64,000 nt of DNA from Saccharum officinarum. Lineage: Eukaryota; Streptophyta; Magnoliopsida; Poales; Poaceae. Position numbers and translations under genes: made by a program. The notes beneath the pieces are model-generated. The model was not told the origin of the DNA. It saw only the letters and a program-made list of their open reading frames with translations, and made no database searches. Position 1 is the stretch's first letter, and each line of letters starts with the position of its first letter. Shown here one piece after another: positions 1 to 11,199 of the stretch. Location: positions 16,035,511-16,099,510 of the forward strand of contig CM036159.1 of assembly GCA_020631735.1 (NCBI GenBank), written 5' to 3'.

Positions 1-96
1 CGGCGGTGGGGACGGTGCAACAAGGGCCAAAGGCTGGCGCGGCATGAACTGAGGACAAGGCCAGCGCGGCACAAACCAAGGATGAGGCTGGATCCA
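1..96. other. G-rich edge sequence with a short imperfect duplication
   Basis: Two similar stretches of about 34 bp, each containing a GCGCGGCA core, lie side by side at roughly 28-95. No gene is recognisable. The stretch is cut by the window edge and by the repeat element that follows. Confidence 0.3.
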
Positions 97-626
97 GGGA
101 AGTAGCCCTAGGCATAATTAACCGAAGTCCGAACCGAACTGACCGAGACTGGACCGAAGTCTTCGATCATTAGTTCGGTCCTAAGTCCATAATACCCGAA
201 AAATTTACAGTTAGTTCGGTTATATGTCTTGGGTGACCAAACTAACCGAACATTTCGATTTTGTTGACATAATGTGTACTTTAGACTATTATTAATGATA
301 TATATTTATTCTAGTTGGTTTATATCAACCATCACGCTTATCGCTTTGTTTAATCTATATTTTGCATTGTTATTTTCCCCTTGAAATAGAAAAAATATTG
401 CAAAAAATTGCTACAAATTATAATATTTAGTAACTATTTTGTCTAGTCCGGTTAGTTCGGTCATGGCTGAGACCGAACCGAACTAACCGAGACCGAACTT
501 GCTCGGTCATGAGTTCTGAAACTAACCGATCGGTTTTCGTTTTTAGATGACCGAACTTTCGAAATGACTGAAGAACCGATTGGTTCAGTTCGATCAGACC
601 GAACTCCCAGGTCCACGGGGAAGTAG
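97..626. mobile_element. Repeat element rich in ACCGAACT motifs with 9-bp flanking duplication
   Basis: The nine bases GGGAAGTAG occur at 97-105 and again at 618-626, bracketing about 512 bp of AT-rich DNA. Both ends of that DNA are packed with ACCGAAC/GTTCGGT motifs on both strands. An identical 9-bp flank fits a Mutator-type target-site duplication, but the terminal inverted repeats are too imperfect to name a family. The G-rich sequence on either side (1-96 and 627-690) may be one interrupted unit. Nothing in it looks coding. Confidence 0.5.
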
Positions 627-789
627 GTCATCGCGCCTGGAAGGATGCCGCGGTGGGGGAGAGGAGGTTGCAGCGCGGATGGGATCAAGTTCAAACTGAT
701 GAATTGAGAAAAGAGAAAAGAAAAGAGAGAGAAAGAAAAAATTATAATATGACATGTGGATCCCATATATTAAAACGATTATTGTAACC

Positions 790-905
790 CCGTTCGTTTA
801 GCTGAAATTTGGCTGATGCTAATTCTTATGCTGATTTGTTGTGAGAGAAAAACTATGTTCGTTTGCTGAAAAGTATTGCTAAATTAGTGTTGCAGAATAG
901 GACGA
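790..905. mobile_element. Short MITE remnant (TTTCAGC / GAGAGAAAAA family)
   Basis: The segment has the hallmarks of a roughly 100-bp grass MITE seen several times in this window: a CGTTCG-type end, a core reading TGTTGTGAGAGAAAAAC, and a GCTGAAAAG segment. The most complete copy, with matching inverted ends, is at 21336-21432. This copy is diverged and its ends are uncertain. Confidence 0.5.
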
Positions 906-1800
906 ACATTGTAGAGCATCTTCTTTAATATTTGAAAAAGCATTATTAGTGGTCATCAATGTCACCCTGTTAAGGATGGATTATATGTGAGCTGCTGGAG
1001 ATCATCTAAATACATGCCTATCATGAAAGCACATTTCTTGAAATACATATAGTAGCACCTGACATTTATATCTCGCTATTTTGTGAAGAACCATCGCATG
1101 GCTATGGCAGTTTGGCCGGTGCTGGTGAGGGAGCCGAGAACGGCCGGGGGGACGGAACACTTGTGTTGGTGTCGATGACGTAGGCGGTAAGGCGGGGCGT
1201 TGGGTCGGTCAAACTTCTGCTGTTCCACGGTAGGGATAGTAGGATAGGATGGGTGCACACGCGAAACCGCGTCACGGCCTGATCCTTGCGTCGCCCGTGG
1301 ACTCGCGGTGGTGGTGACGCGCGCGGATATATCTGAGGGTGACCATGACACGGCAATTAATAAAATTAATATTAAGATGCCGGAATGGAGAAGGTGTGAT
1401 TCCAGATAAAGATGACACGACCAACTCAATCAAACCAAACTCAACTTAAAACACGGTCAAATCCCAGGTCGACCAAAAGCTGAAATAAACAACGAAAATG
1501 CTTTGTTTGGTCAGTGTCCAAGCAAGAAAGAGCGCGGCACTTGTTGACTGGGCCTGTTACTATGGGGATAACAGCCCAGTAGTGGTTTCAGGCCCGCGGA
1601 GTTCACGATTTCTTGTTGGGCCCCTACTTGATAATACTGTCTGGCTCTGGCCCATGAGCCTAGGAATTTTGCCCAGCACTTGTCGCCGACGCGCCTACGC
1701 CGCTACGCGGCCGCACGGCAGGAAAGCACCCCGCGCGGGCGGTCCCAACGGTTGTTTCGGCAAGGGCACCGCGCCAACGCTGCCCTTCCGCCACGTCGTC
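906..1800. other. Intergenic stretch, no gene recognised
   Basis: Short open frames exist on both strands, for example 1076-1429 and 1498-1929, but none shows a known domain, a coherent exon structure or a plausible start context. A 19-base segment at 1747-1765 recurs exactly at 4483-4501. That is the only notable feature. Confidence 0.4.
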
Positions 1801-2800
1801 GACGATTTCAGGGACTGTTTGGATTTAAGGAATTTTGGAGAAAAAAATGTAAAAAAGAGCAAAGCAGAGGAAAGATATTTTGAGGGAACGTTTAGAATGG
1901 ATAAAAGATCAATCAGAAATGCTCCTTGACCTCCGGACCTCGCACTCGCCCACGCCGCCCCTGCTTGCGTCGCCCACTCCCTCTGCTCGCGAGACAAACC
2001 CCGTCCTTGTCCGCACCGCCCCCGCTCGCACCCCCGCCTGCACCGCGCACGGCGAGCCTAATGCGCTAGACCGCTAGCTCGCTCCCGGACTCGCGTCTCC
2101 CATCGCGGCCGTGCTCCATCTGCCTACCCCGCCGAGGTCCGTGTTGCCGACAAGCTCCACACTGGTGACCTCCGTGCCGATGTCGAGCTCCTCGTCGACG
2201 AGTCTCCATTCATCCAAGCAGCAAGCAAATGCTACGCTGAAAGCGCATGTTGCAATAGTATGTTTCAAGTGCTTCAGATGCTTCTGAGGTATGTTGTAAG
2301 TGTAGTATATCAATGTTGCAAAAGTAGATTGAGATGTTGCACAAGTTATAGTGGCTATACATGTATGTTTCATGCGTATGTTCTAAATGTTTCATTTGTT
2401 CCAGATGAACGTTGCAAGTGTTCTGTCTGGATGTTGCAAAAATAGATCTAGATGTTGCATATACATGCATGTTGCAAGCATATGTTTCAAGTATTTTCAG
2501 GTGTTTCATACGTATGTTTGCAAGTGTTTCATCTGGATTTTACATATGTCTGCAATGTTTTTCAGGCGTTTTCGCAAGCGTTTCATATGTCTTCTTTTGT
2601 ATGTTGCAACGGTTGCATCTGGATGTTTCAAAAGTAGATCAGGTATTGCACATAAGATGCGCGTGGGAAGCTGCCGATGGCATGGGCGACATCCAGGGCG
2701 GTGCGGGACCACTTTGGGTGCGCTCTCTAGACGCTCGTTCGCTCTCTGTGCGGGCAACGTTCTAACACTTGCGCACGGATCGGAGTCTGGACGCTAGCAA
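1800..2800. repeat. TTGCAA/TTTCA array repeat, copy A
   Basis: The structure is a C-rich block (about 1925-2220), a degenerate array of ATGTTGCAA, GTTTCA and AAAGTAGAT motifs (about 2240-2650), then a G-rich block ending near TCTGGACGCTAG (about 2800). Two further copies with the same three-part layout lie at 9790-16200 (split by a MULE) and 41950-43030. The short open frames over the array are by-products of the repeat. I cannot assign a transposon superfamily. Confidence 0.6.
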
Positions 2801-2929
2801 GCCTGAAGATCAATTCCTTTCTTATGGAATACTGTTGCCAGCCTACGATTTTATGGAAAAATGAACATCTACTCCCACTTCTTCTTGTGATTTCCTTTGT
2901 GTAAGTTGTTGGCTTTAATGTGGGCATGG

Positions 2930-3480
2930 CTCTATTTTATTAATTAAATTAAATAGATTCTAGATCCATATTTAATACTATGGTGTAATATAGTTTTTTA
3001 TTCTCATATGAGATTTTGACTATATGTTCACTTAATTTAAATAGGTGGACTACTTGTGCTTCTATTGAGAAGTTGAGAGGCTAAGGACATGCCACAAGCG
3101 CATGCCCACCGCAGAGCGAGCCATGAATGTGACACGCATATAATATAATCACGTTCTATATCTTCAAAACAAAAACTAGTAAATTAGACTTTTTCCGTAA
3201 TAGAATATGTTCTACATCTTCATGAAAAATATTGTTTTTCAAAAAAAAGTTATCTGAATATACTCAATGGTAGTTTTGTTTTCAAAATCTTGTAGTAAAA
3301 ATGTAATGATGCAATAAGAATTTACTTTGAATACTCAGTTTGACTTTGACAACTAAGGCTTTTTAGATTTCAAAAGGTTTCATCAAGAACTCTCAGTAAA
3401 TTTGGTTTCTCCTTGATTTTCATGGATGTGGAGGAGAGGTGCTTCGTGATGACCAGTCGAACCCTATAGCCCCACACCAT
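2930..3480. other. AT-rich intergenic stretch
   Basis: Low-complexity AT-rich sequence without open frames, repeats or domains that I recognise. Confidence 0.4.
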
Positions 3481-3499
3481 CCTCTCAAAGAAAAATAGA

Positions 3500-4390
3500 G
3501 TTAAATCTTTGAACTTGTCATGGGGTGTTACTTAGGCCTCTGATATTTTAAAATGCATTTCTGGGTACCTACCTACCTAAAATTGTAAATGATACACCGC
3601 AGTTTTATCTGATGTGGCAACGCTGCGTGGCAGAAAAGTATGCACCGATCCCCCTAAAACCCATCCGATCCGGCGTTGCCTCAGCGCCCAAACCCTCGCC
3701 ACCGTTGCATGACGCTTCTTTTCCAATCAGCCAGCCAAACGCCGATGCATCAACCGGGGCAATGCAGCAACGGACGCACCGTCGTGACGCATGGTCGCCG
3801 GCACGTAGCGAGGCGACGAGCTTTGAAAGCGCTGGCGCGTCCCAACGCAGGCCCAGCCTGACGGCTTCCCTCGCCACCTCCCGCGCGGTGTCCACGATGC
3901 CGACAGCCACGCACCCGATGGCAACGACACCGAACGTCCGGCCGTCCACGGGCACCCAACCCGCTCCATGCATTGCATCCCCAGCATTCGGCGCGTGGCG
4001 GCCCGGTCATCCCCATCGCACAGCGCACTGAGGACGCCGTAGACACGCGCGTCGGGGACGATCCCACGCAGGAGAATTTTGTTGAACGCCTCCTCGACGG
4101 CCTCGAGCCATCCGCGCTCTTGGAACGCATGGAGCAGCCACTCGCCGTCCATCCACCTAGCCACGGTCTCGTACGCCTCAGCGGTCAACGGTCATCCCCT
4201 CGTGTAGGAGTGTGCAGGACTGCATGTCGAGGGGATGGGGCTTGAGGGGTTCGGTGCATATTTTCTGCGGCGTGGCAACGCCACGTCAGATAAAATGTTC
4301 GGTGGCAAGTATGAACATGCAATGTATCATTTAATAAATTTAGATATAAAAATACATTTTCAAAGCTAGCCCCTCGTGCATTTAACTAAA
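3500..4390. mobile_element. Pack-MULE-like element carrying a PPR gene fragment
   Basis: Sequence at about 3560-3660 (TCTGATGTGGCAACGC and a nearby ATGCACCGA) reappears in inverted orientation at about 4245-4340 (GGCAACGCCACGTCAGA preceded by TCGGTGCAT). The similarity extends outward through AAATGATACA/TGTATCATTT. The arms flank a GC-rich core with a broken pentatricopeptide-type coding fragment. Long imperfect inverted repeats around a captured host-gene piece are typical of Pack-MULEs. I could not fix the outer ends or a target-site duplication. Confidence 0.5.
3640..4188 (-). pseudogene. Broken pentatricopeptide-repeat (PPR) gene fragment
   Basis: One minus-strand frame (from 4188) reads an EAFNKILLRGIVPDARVYG-type segment followed by VLSALCDGDD, typical of a PPR helix pair ending in P-D. 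The continuation, beginning VDGRTFGVVAIGCVAVG, is in a different frame (3605-3973), so there is at least one frameshift near 3960. A further helical segment with DTAREVAREAVRLGL follows. No start codon context, organelle-targeting peptide or full repeat array is present, so this is a fragment and not a gene. It sits between inverted repeats (3560-3660 and 4245-4340), suggesting transposon capture. PPR family assignment is moderate; the exact parent is unknown. Confidence 0.5.
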
Positions 4391-4447
4391 AAAATGGAAG
4401 ATTAAAAAAAAACTTGTAGTATCGCAGACTCCTGCGCGGTCGCATGC

Positions 4448-4650
4448 ATGCTCCCGACGCGGCCGATTGGGCATTTGAGGCGAACGGTTGTTTCGGCAAG
4501 GAAGCCGCGCCTACGCCCGCCCGCTCTCGCGCCTCTCCTCCGCCGCCGCCGTGAACCTCAACCAGCCGCTGCGCCGGCGACTGACCATAAGGCCGTATCC
4601 TGCCGTCGGCCGTCGCGCACCCCTGCGTCTTGCGATCCACGACACCAAGG
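4448..4650 (+). other. Possible non-coding first exon of the downstream OSCA gene
   Basis: A GC-rich, CpG-rich block ends in ACACCAAG followed by GTATTAATCC, a plausible splice donor at about 4649/4650. It is about 0.8 kb upstream of the OSCA start codon at 5423 on the same strand, with no competing gene between. OSCA-family genes commonly have an intron in the 5' leader, so this may be the transcript's first exon. It could instead be an unrelated captured fragment. There is no transcript evidence. Confidence 0.35.
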
Positions 4651-5163
4651 TATTAATCCAATCCCACCATGCTCTGACGATCTCCGTCCGTCAATGCCGC
4701 TCCCATCTCGTGTGCGCGCGTTCTCGGCTTCGCTGGGATTGTTTAGGGATGTGCAGAATCGGCTGGAATTTGACGTGGATGTGGTGCATTTGTTGTCCGC
4801 CGGTCTAAATTTATGATTCGTTCGCCATTTTGTTCAAGCATTAAAGCTCGGATTTGGTTGCTTTTCTGTGCATTGCAGTTGTTATAAGATATCAAGCCAA
4901 ATCATAGACGAGGGAAGTAATTAGCATTCTTTTCATCTGCATTTGAGGTGTTGCATTTGCTAAGAGTTGGGCATCTGCATCCTTTTTTCATCAAAAAAGG
5001 GAAAAATAAAAAAAAAGGAAATTCGGTTTTAAGTTTGCAATTTGTGTGTTCCTTGGTAACCGAAGGTACCTGGGGGAGGGGTGGCATCGCTACATGCAGT
5101 CTATCATAATATAAGCTGCCTAGTCTGATCGGCAGCAACTCAGAATCATACTTGGCTTGCTTG

Positions 5164-5238
5164 ATTATATATACTTAGTTGTTACTTAGTCAGGTATATT
5201 ATATATACTTAGTTGTTGGTTTCGTTACTTAGTCAGGT
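5164..5238. repeat. Imperfect tandem duplication upstream of the OSCA start
   Basis: The unit TTATATATACTTAGTTGTT ... TTACTTAGTCAGGTA occurs twice in direct order, the second copy with seven extra bases. It lies within the putative 5' leader or leader intron of the OSCA gene. Confidence 0.6.
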
Positions 5239-5422
5239 ATCAGCACAGACTCTAGCATCAGACTTGTTTGGCTATACACTTGTTAGCTGGTTCTCGTCAG
5301 AGAAGTCAGGGACAATGCAAGTGAATGATAGACTCTTTAAAGGCATGCCTGGATCTTCTATTGTGAATTTGCAGTTCTTTCATGGGTGGATGGTCAGGAT
5401 TCCAAACTGGTAGAGGCGAGGG

Positions 5423-8400
5423 ATGGAATTTTCTGCCCTTCTGACTTCGGCAGGGATAAACATCGCTGTCTGTGTGCTCTTCTTGTCCCTCTATTCAGTC
5501 CTCAGGAAGCAGCCTCACAACTTCAGCGTCTACTTTGGGAGGCGGCTTGCTGAAGAGAAGTTCCAGCGGCAGGACGATTACTTCTCATTTGAGAGGCTAC
5601 TGCCTACTGCTGGTTGGATTGTAAAGGCATACTGGTGTACCGAAGAAGAGATACGCCAAGTTGCTGGCTTGGACTCTGTTGTGTTCCTTCGCCTCTTCAT
5701 TTTCAGGTTTTTCTCATCAATATTAATGCATTGAGCACTGCTTGCAACTCTAATGGTTCGAATCACTTGAATGGTAACTCATAAATGCATTAAACGATTT
5801 AAATCCATGGTTGTACTCGAGTCATACTCAAATTGGCTGTACTCAAAACATTTCCCTAATTTAATATCACAAATATGTGGTACTACTTGATCAATGATTT
5901 CTGCTTACTTTCAACTTTTTATCTTTCCTGTATGTTGAATGCACATGGATATCTTTTACCATCTTGATACTTGTTTCTGTCGGAAACTTACAGGAGTATG
6001 TTCTTGTTCTGCAGCATCCGTATCTTCTCAATTACTTCTCTTGTTTGTATATTTGTTGTGCTTCCTGTTAATTATCATGGGAAAGAGATGACTCACAATC
6101 ATATTCCGGCAGACTCATTGAATGTTTTTACTATAGCCAATATCATCGAAGAATCTCGAAAGTAAGATCTGCATCTTCATTCCATTTACTTGATATCGCA
6201 CTTTTAGCCTATACTCTGTGGTTATAATGTTTCAAAGATGGTAACATAAGTTAGGTTATATAAATATTTGAAAGATTATGTCACTGCATCAAATATAAAG
6301 GGGAAAAGACTTGACAAGTGACCATTGACAAATCTTTGGAAGAAGAGAAGAAAAAAATCAATCATGGTCCTTGGCCTTGGGTGAAGAATGAATAATATTT
6401 GGCCCTGTTATTTTGTTTTTGCTTCTCTGGGCTAAACCATACTAACTATTCAGCAGTATGTTGTATTATGAGGTTTCTTACTTTCCTTTCTCATGTAAAA
6501 CTGTGTGTTTTATTAAAGCTACTGGGAATCTTTATATGTTGTATGGCTGAAGTAAAACCTAACACATCTCCCGAATTGGACGAGTAACTGAATTGCAAGT
6601 TGGAATTATCATACATATAATTCTTTAATACTTTCATCATAGCAAGCTAATGGCATTCCTATTGTTTATTGTTGTGATATATTATACATTTCATGCAATT
6701 AGGCCCTCCAATTATTTTGACGTGACTTCTGGTTCTTTGTGGATTTTTTCTTTGTGCAGGCTTTGGGTGCACTGCTCTGCTTTATATGTCATAACAATCT
6801 CAGCTTGTATTCTTCTTTACCATGTATGATCTGCATGCAATGCTCTTGTACTAATGGTTTTACCTTAAAGTTCCTCTGTGTTATAAACATCAGTGCAGTT
6901 GATTTTAGAAAGTCATCACGTTACAGGAGTACAAGTATATTTCGAGGAAGAGATTAGCACATGTTACTGGATCTCCTCCAAATCCTGGTCATTTTACTGT
7001 ACTTGCCCGTTCAATTCCGAGGTCAGACAATGAGATGCTTGATGACACAATCAGAAATTTCTTTGTTAACTATCACGGATCAAGTTATTTGTCACATCAA
7101 ATGATCTTTCGCAAAGGACATTTTCAGAAGTTTGTGGTAAGAATTCATTTCAGTGTCAAAGATTAATATTATTGGAAATCAATTTTTCTAAAAAAAATAT
7201 ACTCGTAGAAGAACACGAAGCCTTTATGACATTCATTTCTTCAGAAAAGGTGCATGATACTTGTTTATACTTAAGAGCCAGTTAAGTTCAATTCTTTAGT
7301 TTTATTTTAGCCTCATGGGAAATGCCAATGAACTATGTTAAACATGTATTCAGGCTGACCTTATATTCCTTGCATAGCAACGCAGCCTACATTGGGATTA
7401 TTTGCTCAGGAAGGCTAGTTTCTTTCTGTAGGATAGAGCAGAGAGGGCTTATAGGAAATTTGTAAGGGTAAGACTCTCCATATCTGAGCGGAATGGAAGA
7501 TCTAACATGTCCAGATGTGGTGTTTGTGGTGTAAGAGCTTCCTCATTTCAGCTTTACCGCAGCAAGTTCATCGAGGCCAAGAAGGCAGACCTCACTAATC
7601 CGGAAGTAGTGGAAGCTCAAAAGGTTTTCTTGTACCATGTAATTCCATATAATGATATACTTTTTTTTCTCACAAGCACGCCAGTAGTCCTGTTATTGTC
7701 TCAGAATATCATAGCAAAGCATCACATATGATTTCTGTGCATCAGCATGAATCCTGTTTTTGTTACTGAACAGAACTGTCCCGGTGCCTTAGTGTTCTTC
7801 AAGACTCGCTACGCAGCTGTGGTCGCTTCTCGTGTACTCCAATCATCAAATCCTATGTTATGGGTAACAGATTTGGCTCCTGAGCCACGCGATGTATATT
7901 GGTCAAATCTCTGGATCCCCTACAGACAGATCTGGCTTCGGAAGCTAGCGACACTCGCAGCTAGTGTTGTTTTCATGTTTGTGTTCATCATCCCCGTCGC
8001 ATTTGTCCAAAGCATGATGCAAGTGGAGCAGCTCAAAAGGATGTTTCCAAGCTTGACAGGTATCCTAAATAAGTAAGTTCGAAAGACACCGTTTTAGCTG
8101 CTGTTCAAATTTGAGGTTTGCACTAATTTGCAGTGACTGAGATCCTGCCTGATCTTCTTGCTTAGGTCCTTCTTCGCCAGAGTGATAACAGGATACCTTC
8201 CTAGCGTTACTTTGCTGCTGTCCCTGTACACCGTTCCTCCATTGATGATGCTCTTCTCTTCTATAGAAGGGTCTATTTCTCGCAGCGGAAGGAAAAGAAG
8301 CGCATGCTTGAAAATTCTCTTCTTTAACATCTGGAATGTCTTCTTTGTGAATGTCCTGTCAGGATCCGTACTCAACCAGCTCAATGTCTTCTCCAGACCA

Positions 8401-9610
8401 AAGGACATGCCGACTATGCTAGCTGAACTAGTGCCGAAGCAGGTGATGATTGTTTACCACTAAACTGCTGGCATCTTCATCTTATTTTATGCTAGTACAA
8501 TAAAAACGCTGGTGCATTCTGTACGTTGTTCATGCTCCTCTAGAAACTGACTCCTGAGTCCTGATCCTGACTGGGTGTTGTTTCGGCAGGCAACCTTTTT
8601 CATCACGTATGTGCTCACCTCAGGCTGGGCAAGTCTGTGCTCGGAGATATTGCAAGTGTACAACTTGGTCTACAACTTCTTCAGCAGATTTATATGTTGC
8701 TGCCATCAGAATACGGAATACGTCTACTCTTTCCCGTACCACACCGAAGTGCCGAAAATCCTCCTGTTCAACCTGCTTGGCTTCACGTTTTCGATCATGG
8801 CGCCTCTCATACTGCCCTTTTTGCTCGTATACTTCTGCCTCGGCTACTTGGTATATCGAAACCAGGTGAGTATTTATATACCATTTGGTTAACCTTTTTT
8901 TTTCTTGAAATTACTCTCTGTGTAATATTATGATACTAATACCGGAAGATTCACTCGTTCATATTTATTTGACCTTGATGAGTTTGCTGTCCTGCAGATC
9001 CTGAATGTGTACTACCCAAAGTACGAAATGGGGGGCAAGCTGTGGCCGATCATGCACAACACCATAGTGTTCTCCCTGGTCCTGACGCAGGTGATCGCGA
9101 TCGGCGTCTTCACCATCAAGCACTCCCCTGTGGCAGGAGGCTTCACCATCCTGCTCCTCGTCGGCACCGTCCTCTTCAACGAGTACTGCAGGCACCGCTT
9201 CTCACGCATCTTCGACGCCTACTCCGCCCAGGTCAGTCGTCACTCGTCAGTGTCTCAGTGCAGTACGTGAACAACGTGTGTTTGTTGTTTCCACAAAAAA
9301 AAAGGAAGCATTCATTTTTGTTCTTGTGTTGGCTGGCACACGGTGGCAGGACGTGATCGAGCTGGACAGGGACGACGAGCAGTCCGGGAGGATGCAGGAG
9401 ATCCACCAGCATCTCCTGGACGCCTACAGCCAGACCCCGCCGGGGGAGGGATCCTCCAGGGGTGGGAGCCAGGTGCCCATCGAGCTCATCATGGAGGATC
9501 CCGCGCAGGAGGCGTCGGAGTCCAGCCAGGAGCTCTGTGACACCGTGCAGGAGGTGTCCGAGGCCCACGACCACGACCACATCGTCGAGGACAAGGCGCA
9601 TTCCGTGTAG
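5423..9610 (+). CDS. OSCA/CSC1-like hyperosmolality-gated cation channel (OSCA2/RXW8-like)
   Basis: Coding exons by GT-AG splicing: 5423-5706, 6015-6161, 6760-6823, 6927-7136, 7432-7623, 7774-8072, 8166-8442, 8590-8865, 8998-9231, 9350-9610. They join in frame to 747 residues, a normal length for the family. OSCA proteins are plasma- or endomembrane mechanosensitive, osmosensing Ca-permeable channels. Residues 1-165 hold the first three membrane helices, with the hallmark YFGRRL near 43-48 and VLPVNY near 111-116. Residues about 170-350 form the cytosolic PHM7-type domain. Residues about 360-640 form the multi-helix pore region, including LVPKQATFF across the exon 7/8 junction and NVYYPKYEMGGKLWP in exon 9. 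The tail (about 662-747) is acidic and His-Asp rich. The start ATG opens with an N-terminal helix typical of the family. The OSCA2-type assignment rests on resemblance of the N-terminus and is less sure than the family. Confidence 0.93.
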
Positions 9611-9789
9611 ATTAGTTAGATGATTTGGACAATATGCTGGATTCTTCGATGGGGTGTGTACGTATGTAGATGCTGTACAGCTTTGCTCCCTGCCGTATAT
9701 ATGTGACGTAACGTGACAAGTTCATTTGTAGCGTTAGCGCTCGTAGCAGACTCCAAACTCGAAAGCAAATATTTACATTTATAAATCTA

Positions 9790-10939
9790 TTTAATATAGG
9801 ATCTGTCTAGTCTAATGCAATCGGTAATGCTCGCCGCCTTCCTGGGCCTGCGCGGCCCACCAAGCCTGCCTCCACCTCCTTATGTCTCACATATCTCTCT
9901 CGAAAATATCTACCCACTTTCTTGCCGATCGCATGCTTCACGCGCCGTGCGGCCGTCCATCTACTCCACTCCGCATTTGTCGCCACAGCCATCTCCCCGC
10001 ATGTGCCCCCATCCTGTCTTGTTCGCTTCTCGCTCCTGCCCGTCACACGCGCCCACCCGCGCCTCTCGCTCCTTGCTCCCGTAGTTTCACCCGCGCCGTC
10101 GGGCGCGCCGCCCGCATCTGCTAGTGCTCGTGGTGCCGTCGCGTGCCTCAAGTCGGTCCCCGGCCGATCCAAGGGCACCCATGAGCGCGGCCCATGCTGG
10201 TGGTGCTCGCGCCCGGAGGCTGAAATCAACCGGCCCTGACCTCCACTCTCATATGTTGCAAATGTATGTTTCAGATGTATGTTGCAGGTGTTTTAATGGA
10301 TGTTGCAAAAGTAGATCGGGATGTTGCATATGTTGCAAGTGTTTCGGAGGCATGTTGCAAGTGTTTCAGAGGCATGTTGCAAGCGTTTGTTCAAAATGTT
10401 TCATCTGATTCAGACTTATGTTGCAAGAGTTTTTATTTGAATGTTGCACATGTTTCACACCTATGTTGCAAGAGTATGTTTGAAATGTTGTAGTTGTTTC
10501 AGTCTTATGTTGAAATAAGAGTTTTCATGTGTGCAATTTGCAAGTGTTTTATTTAGATGTTGCATATGTTTCACACATATATTGCGATTGTATGTTCCAA
10601 ATATTTCATCTGCTTCAGTGGTATGTTGCGTCCAAGTGCTTCATGTTTCAGAGGTTGAGAGTCATGGGGAGCACGACCTCGGCGCTGGAGGATGGGGCAC
10701 GGCGAGCCATGGGCCAGCGGTCGGGGTGCGCAGTGCACCTAGTATCCAACGGACGAGGTGTGCTCATCCTTGTGCCGACTCTCGAGTCTCGTCCACCCAG
10801 AGATAGAGGAGGGGGTTGGGGAAAGGAGCGGCGGGCGCAATGTTTCCCGCAGGCGCGCGGGCGTCCTGACTCGCGATGGCGGAGAGAAAGGAGGGGGCCA
10901 GGACAAGGAGCTGCAGGCACGGCCTTTTCGTGGGGACAC
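9790..10939. repeat. TTGCAA/TTTCA array repeat, copy B (left part)
   Basis: A C-rich block (about 9830-10230) leads into an array of ATGTTGCAA/GTTTCA/AGTAGATCGGG motifs (10250-10650) and then a G-rich block. The copy is interrupted at 10940 by the MULE's target-site duplication and resumes at 16083. The GACATCCGGGCGCTAG near 16117-16132 matches the ends of copies A and C. Confidence 0.6.
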
Positions 10940-10948
10940 GTGACGAAG

Positions 10949-11175
10949 GGCACTTTTTTTGTTTTTTAGCCCTTTTTGCGAAAGATTCTCTCAAATATGC
11001 CCCTGGCAGAAAGATTTTAAAAAATGGACCATTCTCATGGCGCCATAGTAGTTGGCGCCATAGTAGTTGGCGCCAAGATATAACTGCATGGCGCCAGGGT
11101 CACTGGCGCCATGACCCTGCACGCGTGGCGGTGACGTGGCAGGGTGCATGGCGCCGCCATGCATGCACGTAAAAA
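10949..11175 (+). repeat. Left terminal inverted repeat of the MULE
   Basis: Matches the right arm (15840-16073) in inverse orientation through AAAGATTCTCTCAAATATGC, TGGACC, several TGGCGCCA palindromes and the sequence GCATGGCGCCAGGGTCA. About six TGGCGCCA-type palindromes occur in this arm. Confidence 0.88.
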
Positions 11176-11199
11176 CGGCCCTCAAATTTTTTTTTTCTT

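Noticed and set aside
2387..2797. Cys/Phe-rich small proteins over the TTGCAA arrays (also 42431-42852 and 10124-10493)
   Set aside because: All three frames of each array give similar repetitive peptides, which is the sign of a DNA repeat and not of coding selection.
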